From: Acidimicrobiales bacterium
GTDB taxonomy: Bacteria > Actinomycetota > Acidimicrobiia > Acidimicrobiales > Aldehydirespiratoraceae
Length of the DNA stretch: 64,000 nucleotides
Direction of reading: 5' to 3'
NCBI GenBank assembly: GCA_041394245.1
Contig: JAWKIR010000003.1
Location: 620,001-684,000, forward strand
Part shown: positions 15,515 through 23,882 of the stretch, piece after piece
Position numbering within the stretch: position 1 is the first letter of the stretch
How the letters are laid out: the number at the start of each line of letters is the position of its first letter
Made by a program: the position numbers and the translations under genes
The notes under the pieces: generated by a model
What the model was told of the DNA's origin: nothing
Databases searched by the model: none
What the model saw: the letters and a program-made list of their open reading frames with translations, nothing else

Positions 15515-15639
15515 GGAGACATGGAGGCTAGCGCCGCGAAGAGTGGCCGTGGTCGGGGATCCATCAATTCCGGCGGTTCACGACCGAACGTTGTGGGAGG
15601 GTGCGTCGCGACGGAGCGGCGAGGACGGCGAGCACGTCG

Positions 15640-15667
15640 CCCCTGCACACACACCCCTGCACACACA
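15640..15667. repeat. Two tandem copies of a 14-bp unit before the Septum_form gene
   Basis: CCCCTGCACACACA occurs twice in direct tandem and ends one base before the AAGGA ribosome-binding site (15669-15673 region) of the lipoprotein gene at 15685. Its position in the 5' leader could affect translation if copy number varies; this is inference. Confidence 0.7.
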
Positions 15668-15684
15668 AAGGAACTCCCAAGATC

Positions 15685-16107
15685 ATGAAACTCACTCGAA
15701 TCGTCCTGCTGGGCCTCGTGTTCGCCCTGTTCGCCGGTGGTTGTGGTGACGAAGGCAATGTCTTCTCGCTCAAGGTCGGCGACTGTTTCACCTCGGTCGA
15801 GGCGACGGAAATCTCTGACGTCCCGCTCGTCGACTGTTCCGAGCCGCACGAGCACGAGGTCTTCGCCGTCTGGAACATCGGCGACACGCTGCCCTCGCAG
15901 GACTCGATGAACCAGGGCTGTATCGATCGCTTCGAAGAGGCCATCGGCCTGCCCTTCGAGGAGTCGGCGATCTACGCGTTCGCGATCACGCCCACCACGG
16001 AGAGCTTCGACGCCGGTGACCGTGAGGTCATCTGCTACAGCGCGGAACCCGACGAGGACGGCGAAGTGGCACAGGTCACCGGCTCCGTGCTCGGCTCCAA
16101 CCGCTGA
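15685..16107 (+). CDS. Septum-formation-domain lipoprotein
   Basis: A 140-residue exported protein. The signal peptide MKLTRIVLLGLVFALFAGGC ends in a lipobox at Cys20. The mature domain (FSLKVGDCFTSVEATEISDV, VDCSEPHEHEVFAVWNIGD, GCIDRFEEAIG) matches the Septum_form family of actinobacterial surface proteins, with Cys pairs that probably form disulfides. The family name derives from a mycobacterial septation phenotype, but its mechanism is unclear. An AAGGA motif precedes the ATG at a long spacing. Downstream, the DUF1214 gene starts after 135 bp. Confidence 0.85.
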   Translation: MKLTRIVLLGLVFALFAGGCGDEGNVFSLKVGDCFTSVEATEISDVPLVDCSEPHEHEVFAVWNIGDTLPSQDSMNQGCIDRFEEAIGLPFEESAIYAFAITPTTESFDAGDREVICYSAEPDEDGEVAQVTGSVLGSNR

Positions 16108-16242
16108 CGATCGGCTCGACCCCGGGTCCGGTGACCGGGCCCGGGGGGACCACCCGTCGAAGCTCACGACGGACCGCTCGACGGGATCGCCGGTCATGAG
16201 ACGAACCACGAGTGGCGAGACGCGTGGCGCGAGACTTCCTCC

Positions 16243-17451
16243 ATGACGGAGATGTCCGAGCCTTCCCGCCGCCTGGCCGACGCGTTCGACGGTCTCCTCG
16301 ATGAGCTGCGTTCGGCGGCGGAGCGTGTCCGCGCCCACCCGTTCTATGCCGACGAGGCCAACCGGGCCGGGGGTTACGCGTTCCTCGTGCATCTGCTGCT
16401 CTCCCGCCTCGAGGAAGAGGTGATCCACGATGCCGCCTTCCCGACCTTCCGGGTGCTCGACCCGCGGACACGGGAGGGCGCCGACAATCCTGATCAGCGC
16501 TACCTGATCTCCCGCATCGACGGCGGGGAGACCTACCGGATCTGGGGGCGGATGGGCGCGGAGCGCCGCGTCGAGCTCCAGATCTACGCGGGTGCGCCCT
16601 ACGACTTCGGCAGCGGAGGCCGATCGGCTGGGTTCCTCGCCCACGAAGATCTGGTGGTGGCACCGGACGGGACCTTCGAAGTGATCGCTTCGCCCGAACC
16701 ACGGCCCGGCAACTGGATCGAGAACCCGGCCGACGCGACGAGGATCCTGGTCCGACAGGTGTACGGCGCCTGGACCGACGCCGGCATGGGCGAGATCCAC
16801 ATCGACCGCATGGGCCACGAGGGCGATCTCCGACCGCGGCTCGAACCCGCCGAACTGGCCGACCGCCTGGCCACCGCCGCCCGGGAGGTGGGCCGCCATG
16901 TCGACATCTGGCCGGAGATGGTGCGCAACCTCAACGTGGAGGCCATGCCGCCCAACACCATCGGCGTGCCGATGGATCCCGGCGCGTCGGGCGGCGTCGC
17001 CGGGCGTTTCATGGCGTTCGGGCACTGGGAGTTGGGCGACGACGACGCCCTCGTGATCACAACGTGGCCGGCCAGCGGAAACTACCAGGGGATCCAGTTG
17101 GCCGACCTCTGGTGGTCGTCGCTCGAGTACGCCAACCGCCAGACCAGCCTTACCGGCGATCAGGCCCGGCCGGGGTCGGATGGTTCGTTCACCTTCGTCG
17201 TGGCGCACCGTGACCCGGGTGTGGCCAACTGGCTCGACACGACGGGTCTCCCGCGGGGGTCGATCGTGCTGCGCTTCGACGGAACGATCGAAACCGCGTT
17301 CGACCCCCAGGAGCGGCCCGTGGCGCGTCTCGTGCGGTGGGACGAGCTGGACGAGGTGCTCGGACCCGATGTCCCTCGTGTCACGGCGGCCGAACGACAG
17401 TCCGACATCGCGGCGAGGCGCCGGCACGTCCAAGTCCGATTCGGTACGTGA
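16243..17451 (+). CDS. DUF1214-domain protein
   Basis: A 402-residue soluble protein. The C-terminal half carries the DUF1214 pattern: NYQGIQLADLWWSSLEYANR, SLTGDQARPGSDGSFTFVVA, HRDPGVANWLDTTGLPRGSI and VLRF. The N-terminal 200 residues resemble the accessory domain found in actinobacterial members. DUF1214 proteins are often encoded near lipid or steroid catabolism genes, and here an acyl-CoA dehydrogenase gene follows after 96 bp. No catalytic residues are known. No ribosome-binding site was recognised before the ATG. Confidence 0.82.
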   Translation: MTEMSEPSRRLADAFDGLLDELRSAAERVRAHPFYADEANRAGGYAFLVHLLLSRLEEEVIHDAAFPTFRVLDPRTREGADNPDQRYLISRIDGGETYRIWGRMGAERRVELQIYAGAPYDFGSGGRSAGFLAHEDLVVAPDGTFEVIASPEPRPGNWIENPADATRILVRQVYGAWTDAGMGEIHIDRMGHEGDLRPRLEPAELADRLATAAREVGRHVDIWPEMVRNLNVEAMPPNTIGVPMDPGASGGVAGRFMAFGHWELGDDDALVITTWPASGNYQGIQLADLWWSSLEYANRQTSLTGDQARPGSDGSFTFVVAHRDPGVANWLDTTGLPRGSIVLRFDGTIETAFDPQERPVARLVRWDELDEVLGPDVPRVTAAERQSDIAARRRHVQVRFGT

Positions 17452-17531
17452 TCGACCGGCGGACTGGCGCCGATTGCATCCGTTCGTGGCGGCGCCGGGA
17501 CCTCCTGCGATGGTCGGCCTCGTCGAGAAAG

Positions 17532-17548
17532 TGGCAGTATCGCTGCCA
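17532..17548. promoter_or_regulatory. Palindrome at the acyl-CoA dehydrogenase start
   Basis: TGGCAG-tatcg-CTGCCA is a perfect six-base inverted repeat ending on the A of the ATG. It could be an operator for a TetR/GntR-type regulator or an RNA hairpin blocking the start. No regulator gene adjoins. Confidence 0.35.
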
Positions 17549-18891
17549 TGGACTCTCGTGCGCTCAAGACCAATTCGATGGACGACTTCGACCTGCGGAT
17601 GTCGGAGGAGAGTCGTCCGTTCTTCAACCAGGTCGTCGAGTTCCTCGAGACGGTCGTCGAGCCGATGCAGCGAGAGTTCGCGAAGGCCGGTGAGGGTCGC
17701 GCCGACCGCTGGTCCTACACCGATCGCCAGCTCGAACTGCTCGAAGGTGCCAAGGACGAGGCCAAGGCCCGGGGGCTGTGGAACTTCTTCCTGCCCGACA
17801 CCGGCCAGGGTCTGTCGAACCTCGACTATGCGTATCTCGCGGTCGAGCTGGGCAAGTACCCGCTGGGGTCCGAGTCGCTGAACTGCTCGGCGCCCGACAC
17901 CGGCAACATGGAAGTGATCGAGCGTGTCGGCACCCCGGAGCAGAAGGAGCAGTGGCTCGAGCCGCTGCTGCGGGGCGAGATCCGCAGCTGCTTCGGCATG
18001 ACCGAACCGGGTGTGGCGTCGTCCGACGCGAAGAACGTCCGTACCCAGGCGGTGCGTGACGGCGACGAATACATCATCAACGGCGAGAAGTACTACATCT
18101 CCGGGGCCGGCGATCCCCGCTGCAAGATCATGATCCTGATGTGTCAGACGAGCCCCGACGGGCCGCCGCATCGTCGCCAGTCGCAGATCCTCGTCCCCAT
18201 GGACACGCCCGGTCTCGAGATCCTCGGCCCGATGCACGTCTTCGGGCAGGACGACGCTCCCCACGGCCACATGCACATCCGCCTCACCGACGTGCGGGTA
18301 CCGGCGTCCAACATCTTGTGGGACGAAGGCGAGGGCTTCGCTATCTCCCAGCTGCGTCTCGGCCCGGGCCGCATCCACCACTGCATGCGTGGCATCGGTG
18401 CGGCCGAGAAGGCGCTCGATCTCATGTGTCGCCGTGGCCTCACCCGCGAGGCGTTCGGCAAGCCGATCGCCAAGCTCGGCGGCAACACCGAGATCATCGG
18501 GCGGGCCCGCGCCGAGATCGAAGCCATGCGGATGATGGTGCTGCGAGCGGCCAAGGCAATGGACACGCTCGGGAACCAGGAAGCTCGTATCTGGATCTCC
18601 GCCATCAAGGCGATGGTGCCCGAGCGGGTCTGCAAGATCATCGACCAGGCGATCCAGATGCACGGCGCCACCGGCGTCTCGCAGTGGACACCGTTGGCAG
18701 GGATGTACGCCAGCCAGCGCACGATCCGTCTCGCCGACGGACCCGACGAGGTCCACTGGATGGTCGTCGGTCGCGCCGAGCTGTCCAGCTACGACGGTCT
18801 CGAGATCCCGCTCAACCCGACCTCACACGCCGACCCGGCGTTCACCGCGATGTGGGACGACGACGCGACCTTCAGCTTCTCGGGCCCCTGA
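17548..18891 (+). CDS. Acyl-CoA dehydrogenase
   Basis: A 447-residue flavoprotein catalysing alpha,beta-dehydrogenation of an acyl-CoA thioester. The N-terminal helical domain (to about 140) is followed by the FAD-binding beta-domain (SCFGMTEPGVASSDAKNVRT, YYISGAGDPRCKIMI) and a C-terminal helical domain with GIGAAEKALDLM, REAFGKPIAKLGG, QIMHGATGVS-like QMHGATGVSQWTPLAG and RLADGPDEVHW. The extended length and GPDEVH ending fit the ACAD10/11-like branch. The substrate chain is unknown. The PhyH gene converges and overlaps the last 20 bases. Confidence 0.92.
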   Translation: MDSRALKTNSMDDFDLRMSEESRPFFNQVVEFLETVVEPMQREFAKAGEGRADRWSYTDRQLELLEGAKDEAKARGLWNFFLPDTGQGLSNLDYAYLAVELGKYPLGSESLNCSAPDTGNMEVIERVGTPEQKEQWLEPLLRGEIRSCFGMTEPGVASSDAKNVRTQAVRDGDEYIINGEKYYISGAGDPRCKIMILMCQTSPDGPPHRRQSQILVPMDTPGLEILGPMHVFGQDDAPHGHMHIRLTDVRVPASNILWDEGEGFAISQLRLGPGRIHHCMRGIGAAEKALDLMCRRGLTREAFGKPIAKLGGNTEIIGRARAEIEAMRMMVLRAAKAMDTLGNQEARIWISAIKAMVPERVCKIIDQAIQMHGATGVSQWTPLAGMYASQRTIRLADGPDEVHWMVVGRAELSSYDGLEIPLNPTSHADPAFTAMWDDDATFSFSGP

Positions 18892-19759
18892 TCCGTCGCG
18901 GCTGTGGCGGGTGTCTGACACCGCTGTGGCGGGTGTCTGACACCGGTGTGGCGGGCCAGAGGAGGGGGTTGGTGTCGCGGTCGGCGAGGGTGCCGGGTTC
19001 GGCACCGCCGAGCCAGGTCTCGAGGTCGAACCGCTGCTCGGGGCGGTTCGGGGTGGTGACGCGAGCGCCGTCGGCGAACCAGATGATCGTCATGACGGGG
19101 CGCATCCGATCGGTCGGGTTCGGGCCGGCCGAGTGGATGGTCCAGCCCCGGTGAAAGGTCGCGTCGCCGGCCCGGAGCGGACCGTAGGTGGTCGTGGGCC
19201 GACGGCCCTCGTCGATCGATCGTTGGATGGCATCATCGCTCGCGTCGGAGATCTCGCCCGCGTCGATGTCGCCGTCGCGGTGCGAGCCGTCGATGAACGT
19301 CATCGAACCCACCGCGGGGTCGAGGTCGACGAGCGGCATCCACATCGTCACCACGTCGTCGGTGTCGAGCGGCCAGTAGTTCTGGTCCTGGTGCCACGGG
19401 GTACGGCCGCCCCCGGGCTCCTTGAAGAGCGCTTGGTCGTGATAGAGCCGAACGCCCTCGACGCCCATGAGCTGGGCAGCGACCCCGGCGAAACGGGGTG
19501 AGTCGACGAAGCCCCGGGTGGGTTCGTGGATCGAGCGCAGCGCCATCGCCTGCAGGAACGCCCTGCCGTAGGTGTCCCGTTCGTCGAGCGGCGCCGGTGC
19601 GGGATGCCAGCGATCGACGCCGGCTCGGATCTCGGGGAGGTAGGCGGCGCACTCCTGCGCCGATGCCAGCCCGCGGACACAGCAGTGCCCGTCGACCGTG
19701 AACCCGTCGATCGTCGAGGGGTCGAGCACGAACGGCTGATCGAGCGACGGGAGCGACAC
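18872..19759 (-). CDS. Phytanoyl-CoA dioxygenase (PhyH) family protein
   Basis: A 295-residue Fe(II)/2-oxoglutarate dioxygenase. The iron-binding HxD lies in TPWHQDQNYW, the distal His in FHRGWTIHSAGPN and the 2-oxoglutarate Arg in RMRPVMTII. It may alpha-hydroxylate a branched acyl-CoA or a related small molecule; its position opposite an acyl-CoA dehydrogenase fits lipid metabolism but proves nothing. The last ~25 codons are written by the GGTGTCTGACACC repeat (giving SDTRHSGVRH), so the C-terminus is probably an extension acquired with the repeat. The gene overlaps the acyl-CoA dehydrogenase gene by 20 bases. Confidence 0.85.
   Translation of the reverse strand: MSLPSLDQPFVLDPSTIDGFTVDGHCCVRGLASAQECAAYLPEIRAGVDRWHPAPAPLDERDTYGRAFLQAMALRSIHEPTRGFVDSPRFAGVAAQLMGVEGVRLYHDQALFKEPGGGRTPWHQDQNYWPLDTDDVVTMWMPLVDLDPAVGSMTFIDGSHRDGDIDAGEISDASDDAIQRSIDEGRRPTTTYGPLRAGDATFHRGWTIHSAGPNPTDRMRPVMTIIWFADGARVTTPNRPEQRFDLETWLGGAEPGTLADRDTNPLLWPATPVSDTRHSGVRHPPQPRRIRGPRS
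18901..18955. repeat. Tandem 22-bp repeats with GGTGTCTGACACC core at convergent gene ends
   Basis: GCTGTGGCGGGTGTCTGACACC occurs twice exactly (18901-18922, 18923-18944), followed by a partial third copy (GGTGTGGCGGG). Each unit contains the palindrome GGTGTC-T-GACACC, able to form a hairpin in transcripts from either strand. The placement suggests a bidirectional terminator-like role. Confidence 0.85.
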
Positions 19760-19777
19760 GGGGTCGGATTGCCCGTG

Positions 19778-20815
19778 TCAGGGGGCCAGGGGACGTCCGA
19801 ACGGCAGCGATTCCTGCCAGCTCGACAGGAAGCCCTCCGCCTCGAAGCAGGCGGCGAGGAAGGGACCGTCGTCGTGCATCTTGAACTCGGCGGTCATGTC
19901 GCCGATGTCTTCGTTGATGCCCGCGAGGATCTCGGCCTCGGTCCGATTCGGGTCGCCCCACAGCGCCAGGGTCGAGCCGGCCAGCGCGACGAAGTCGGCC
20001 GGCACCGCGACCCCAGCGCCTCGCAGCACGGCGAGGGCCCGGGCGGTGAGCGGGACTCGGCCCGAGGCGACGACCGCGCTCGCCTCACCGATCTGGGCGG
20101 CGACCTCGTGGTCGACGACCCCCATCTTCGATCCGACGAACCACACTTGCGCACCGGAACCGAAGATCGACATCGGATGGCCGACCTCGCCGAGTTCCTC
20201 GACCATGTCGGCGCCCTTGGCCGCCCAACCGTCGATCAGGTCCTGCGCGGCGAACCCGGCCGGGTTGGTGACGGTGCCGGTCGCGGTCGCGATCGACGTG
20301 ACGAGGCCGCCCCGCTCGATGGCGGCTGCCGCGAGCGCGCCCCCGCTGCGATCGAACCCCTCGATGGCGATGGTCTTGCCGCTGAGGCCCGAGGCCGCGT
20401 GATGCGCGGTGACTGCAGCGCTGAGACCTTCGCACCGGTCGGCGAACGACGGAGATCCGTCGGCCAACCGGTCCGTGTCGCGTTGGTCGTCGGCGCGCAG
20501 CGGCGCCAGGTCGGCTTCGTCGACGCCCTTCGCCGCATCCGGGAGATAGGTGCCGGCGGCGACCAGTTCGGCGGCCTCGGCCACGAAGGCGGCGACCGCG
20601 GCGTCGCGGTCGGCCCATTCCGCGCTGATCCCCCCCGAAGCGCCGCCGCGCTTCATGCCGAGCACCGCGTAGGTGTAGGTCTGCGATCGGGCGAGATCCT
20701 GCGCCCCGCCCTGGAGGACCTTGCGGGCCCATCGAACGGGGCCGGACGACGCCTCGGCATCGTCGAGATCGATCGCCACGAAGGCGTCCGTCGAGCTGAA
20801 CTTGTGGATGCGCAC
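19778..20815 (-). CDS. Glu/Leu/Phe/Val dehydrogenase-like protein
   Basis: A 345-residue protein starting at a GTG with TACGAT seven bases upstream. The middle contains a Rossmann-like nucleotide-binding stretch (KTIAIEGFDRSGGALAAAAI then GGLVTSIATATGTV and NPAGF) typical of ELFV amino-acid dehydrogenases, and the C-terminal part SAVVASGRVPLTARALAVLR resembles the 'ANxPTTPEA' region. The N-terminal catalytic Lys motif (GGGKG) is replaced by GMKRGGASGGISAEW, so activity is uncertain. Free-standing diverged members of this kind occur in actinobacteria. It shares orientation with, but is not coupled to, the acetyltransferase gene upstream. Confidence 0.65.
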   Translation of the reverse strand: MRIHKFSSTDAFVAIDLDDAEASSGPVRWARKVLQGGAQDLARSQTYTYAVLGMKRGGASGGISAEWADRDAAVAAFVAEAAELVAAGTYLPDAAKGVDEADLAPLRADDQRDTDRLADGSPSFADRCEGLSAAVTAHHAASGLSGKTIAIEGFDRSGGALAAAAIERGGLVTSIATATGTVTNPAGFAAQDLIDGWAAKGADMVEELGEVGHPMSIFGSGAQVWFVGSKMGVVDHEVAAQIGEASAVVASGRVPLTARALAVLRGAGVAVPADFVALAGSTLALWGDPNRTEAEILAGINEDIGDMTAEFKMHDDGPFLAACFEAEGFLSSWQESLPFGRPLAP

Positions 20816-20844
20816 GGCTCGGATCGTAGGCGACGACGCGGCGT

Positions 20845-21474
20845 TCAGTGCTGGTCGTGCAGGATCTTGATGACCTTCGCCGGGATGCCGGCGGCGACGC
20901 CGTGGTCGGGAACGTCGCGATGGACCACTGCGCCGGCGGCGACGACCGCGTGGCGGCCGATGGTCACGCCGGGAAGAACGACGGCACCGTGGCCTAGCCA
21001 GCTGCCGCTGCCGATCCGTACCGGACGGGCATCGCCGATCTGCCGGCCGATCGGGATGTCGGGGTCGTCCATCCCGTGGTTCGCGTCGGTCACGAACACG
21101 TCCTGGCCGAACCACACGTCGTCGCCGATCTCGATCGACTGGTGCGCAGTGATACCGGTGCGCAGACCGATCACGCAGCGGTCGCCGATCACGAGGGCAC
21201 GGGGAGGAACGAGATGTTCGGATCCGGGGTAGCCGGCGCTCAACGTCGCCCAGGGAGCGACGAGCGTTCCCTCGCCGATGTGGATGCCGCGCTCGCCGAA
21301 GAGCGCGGCGGGCGGAAACGCGATGATGCTCCCGGCCCCGATGTGGCCGAATCGCTCGCTGCGGGCGGAGTCGGGATGGATCGCACCGCGTGACTGCACG
21401 AAGCGCCACGCCCGGTGCACGCCTTCCCCGGTGGCCCGGCGAACCCGTCGTCGTACACCGAGGGAGAGGGCCAC
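20845..21474 (-). CDS. Left-handed beta-helix acyltransferase
   Basis: A 209-residue hexapeptide-repeat transferase. Repeats of the form IGxGxxV run from residue 45 to 190 (HIGAGSIIAF, HIGEGTLVAPWATLS, IGDRCVIGLRTGI, IGDDVWFGQDVFV, IGSGSWLGHGAVV, IGRHAVVAAGAVV). The catalytic His is probably in TDANHGMDDPDIP, and the C-terminus AAGIPAKVIK matches maltose/galactoside-type O-acetyltransferases. The acceptor is unknown, possibly a cell-surface glycan. The GTG start has TAAGCT seven bases upstream. Confidence 0.85.
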   Translation of the reverse strand: MALSLGVRRRVRRATGEGVHRAWRFVQSRGAIHPDSARSERFGHIGAGSIIAFPPAALFGERGIHIGEGTLVAPWATLSAGYPGSEHLVPPRALVIGDRCVIGLRTGITAHQSIEIGDDVWFGQDVFVTDANHGMDDPDIPIGRQIGDARPVRIGSGSWLGHGAVVLPGVTIGRHAVVAAGAVVHRDVPDHGVAAGIPAKVIKILHDQH

Positions 21475-21528
21475 GGGGCGGAGCTTAGAGCGCGCTGCTC
21501 CGGATCGCCCTGCTCCGCGACGCAGGGT

Positions 21529-21726
21529 TCAGTCGTCGATGATCTCGATGGCGAACTCGGGGCAGTTGTCGGCCGCGAGCCGCGCCTTCTCCTCGAGTTC
21601 GGCCGGCACGACGCCGTCGACCAGCAGGATCGCGTAGCCCTCGTCGTCGGTGTCGAACAGTTCGGGAGCGAGCATGTAGCAGCGGTTGTGGCCCTGGCAG
21701 GCGTCGCGGTCGTACGTGATCTTCAC
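21529..21726 (-). CDS. P450-associated ferredoxin (single Fe-S cluster)
   Basis: A 65-residue ferredoxin that donates electrons to the adjacent cytochrome P450. Cluster ligands are in CQGHNRC and NCPEF. The second position of the usual CxxCxxC is His (CxxHxxC), as in the 3Fe-4S or atypical 4Fe-4S ferredoxins paired with actinobacterial P450s. The acidic surface (ELFDTDDEGY) is typical. The ATG lies four bases after the P450 stop, so the pair is expressed together. No ferredoxin reductase gene is nearby. Confidence 0.92.
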   Translation of the reverse strand: MKITYDRDACQGHNRCYMLAPELFDTDDEGYAILLVDGVVPAELEEKARLAADNCPEFAIEIIDD

Positions 21727-21730
21727 GGGA

Positions 21731-22948
21731 TCAACTCTCTTCCACTGGGTTCAGGCGGATCGGCATCGAGCGGGGACCGCGGACCTGGCCGGTGGACCAG
21801 GTGACGGCATCGGGATCGGCCAGCTCGAAGTCGGGGAACGCGTCCATCCATTCCTCGAGCGCCACACGCATCTCCATGCGGGCGAGGTTGGAGCCGACGC
21901 AGCGATGGATGCCGAGACCGAACGCAGTGTGGCGGTTGCGCTGACGATCGATGATGAACTTGTCGGCGTTCTCGAACGCGTCGGGATCGCGGTTGGCGGC
22001 CGGGAACGGCAGGAGGGCCCAGTCGCCCTCCTTCATGGGGCAGCCGCCGATCTCGACGTCTTCGGCAACGAGGCGGGCCATCGTGACGGGAGCGTAGAAC
22101 CGCAGGAACTCCTCGAGCGCGAACGGGCGGACGTCGGGGTCCTGGATCCAACGGTCGCGGTCGGCGGGGTTCTGGGCCATGTGCCAGATACTCGAGCCGA
22201 TGCCGGACCATGTGGTGTCGATACCGGCGATGATGAGCAGCGCGATGGTGCCGCGGACGTGCTCGTCGAGAAGGGGCATCCCTTCGATGTCGCCGGTGCA
22301 CAGATAGCTGATCAGGTCGTCGCCGAGGTTCTCGCGCCGCTCCTTGACCTTGGTGTCGAGGTAGTAGTCGAGCGTGTCTTCCCACGACTCGACGGAGTTC
22401 TGGCCGGGCTCCTCCAGGATGCGGTGGATGAACACGCGGAAGCGATCGCCGTCCTCACGGGGCAGGGCCAGCATGTCGGCGATCACCCGGACGGGGATGT
22501 GCTGGGCGTACTCGGTTGCCGCATCGACCTCGTCGAGACCCTTGGACTTGATGTCGGCGATCAGATCTCGGCAGGTCTCGCGGGCGTTGGGCTCCCAGCT
22601 GTCGATGGCCTTCGGGGAGAAGAACTCGAGCAGGAACTTCCGGGCGATCGCGTGGAACGGCGGGTCGGACGTGATCGGCGGGGCATAGCCCATCGGCCGG
22701 GGGACCTCGGGGCGCCAATCGGTGACGATCACACCCTGGGAGGTGAAGTGTTCGGTGTCCTTGGCGATCGTCGCCACATCCTCGTGCCTGGTCGGCAGCC
22801 AGGCGCCGCCGAACCGTTCGGTGTGGGCGACGGGACAAGTCTCACGCAGTTCGTCCCAGATCTGTGGCGCGGCCGCGGCATAGTCGGGATGCGTGTGGTC
22901 GAAGTCGGTGGCCCAGTCGGCGACCGGCGGGCGAGGAATATCAGGCAT
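21731..22948 (-). CDS. Cytochrome P450
   Basis: A soluble 405-residue class I P450. The I-helix oxygen-activation motif is AGIDTT (241-246), the K-helix ExxR is E280-x-x-R283, and the heme-ligand Cys350 lies in FGLGIHRCVGSNLARME. The N-terminus resembles actinobacterial P450s that hydroxylate terpenoid, steroid or aromatic substrates; the substrate cannot be read from the sequence. A GGAG ribosome-binding site lies five bases before the ATG. The ferredoxin gene follows directly, and an SDR gene 74 bp upstream on the same strand might oxidise the alcohol product. Confidence 0.95.
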   Translation of the reverse strand: MPDIPRPPVADWATDFDHTHPDYAAAAPQIWDELRETCPVAHTERFGGAWLPTRHEDVATIAKDTEHFTSQGVIVTDWRPEVPRPMGYAPPITSDPPFHAIARKFLLEFFSPKAIDSWEPNARETCRDLIADIKSKGLDEVDAATEYAQHIPVRVIADMLALPREDGDRFRVFIHRILEEPGQNSVESWEDTLDYYLDTKVKERRENLGDDLISYLCTGDIEGMPLLDEHVRGTIALLIIAGIDTTWSGIGSSIWHMAQNPADRDRWIQDPDVRPFALEEFLRFYAPVTMARLVAEDVEIGGCPMKEGDWALLPFPAANRDPDAFENADKFIIDRQRNRHTAFGLGIHRCVGSNLARMEMRVALEEWMDAFPDFELADPDAVTWSTGQVRGPRSMPIRLNPVEES

Positions 22949-23022
22949 GGGTACTCCGGAGGCGAATTACGGCGTAAGCCTACCCCGCCAGCGTCGGCAG
23001 AATCGGCCCGGAAATGACCCCG

Positions 23023-23856
23023 TCAGCCGAGGAGTCCCTCATAGGGGTCGGAGGGGTGACGGCCGGCCCGGAGGTCGTCGAATCGCCGCTCGGCCGCGGG
23101 CAGCGTGAGTTCGTGGGTGAGGACCCAGAACTCGTCGTTCACGACGGCGTCGTGGACGCGATCGGCGACCGTGGTCGTCGGGATGCCCATCAGCGAGATG
23201 ATCTCCCGGAGCGGCGCCATGGTGGCGGCCGATTCGGGCGCCATCTCGACGCCGTCGGTGCGGTTGCGTTCGCTCTCGAAGATCTTCGTGTCGACCAGGT
23301 TCGGGCACAGGACGCTGACACCGACCCCCTGCGGATGGATCTCCCGCCACAGCGCTTCGCTCATGCCGACGACGGCGTGTTTCGTCGCACAGTAGAGCCC
23401 GAGGGCCGGGTTGGTCACCAGGCCCGCCTCGCTGGCGGTGTTGACGACATGGCCGGCGCCCTGTTCGAGGAAATAGGGGACGAACGCGGTGACGCCGTGG
23501 GCGACGCCGAGGATGTTGACGTCGACGGCCCATCGCCAGTCGGCCGGTGTGGTCGCCGCCATCGGTCCGCCCGGGGCGACGCCGGCGTTGTTGCAGACGA
23601 CGTGGGCGGCGCCGAAGACGGACAGTGCCTGGTCGCGCAGCGCCTCGACGGCGGCGGGGTCGCGCACGTCGGTGAGCACGCCGAGCACGGCGGCTCCGTC
23701 GGATTCGAGCCGTGTCGCTTCGCGGGCGAGCGTCTCCTCCTCGATGTCGGCCATCACGACCGACATCCCCGCGGCGACGAATCGCTCGGTGAGCGCCAGG
23801 CCGATGCCTCCGGCCGCTCCGGTGACGACCGCAGTGCGGCCCGCGAGATCCTGCAT
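23023..23856 (-). CDS. Short-chain dehydrogenase/reductase
   Basis: A 277-residue classical SDR that oxidises or reduces an alcohol/ketone with NAD(P). The cofactor motif is TGAAGGIG, with D in the acidic loop (MADIEEE) suggesting NAD preference, then NNAG, the catalytic Ser in NTASEAG and YCATK. The ATG is supported by a perfect AGGAGG six bases upstream, so a longer in-frame extension is rejected. It lies just upstream of the P450-ferredoxin pair, consistent with successive steps on one substrate; this is inferred. Confidence 0.92.
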   Translation of the reverse strand: MQDLAGRTAVVTGAAGGIGLALTERFVAAGMSVVMADIEEETLAREATRLESDGAAVLGVLTDVRDPAAVEALRDQALSVFGAAHVVCNNAGVAPGGPMAATTPADWRWAVDVNILGVAHGVTAFVPYFLEQGAGHVVNTASEAGLVTNPALGLYCATKHAVVGMSEALWREIHPQGVGVSVLCPNLVDTKIFESERNRTDGVEMAPESAATMAPLREIISLMGIPTTTVADRVHDAVVNDEFWVLTHELTLPAAERRFDDLRAGRHPSDPYEGLLG

Positions 23857-23882
23857 GTCTGCCTCCTGGTCAGAGGCGAACG

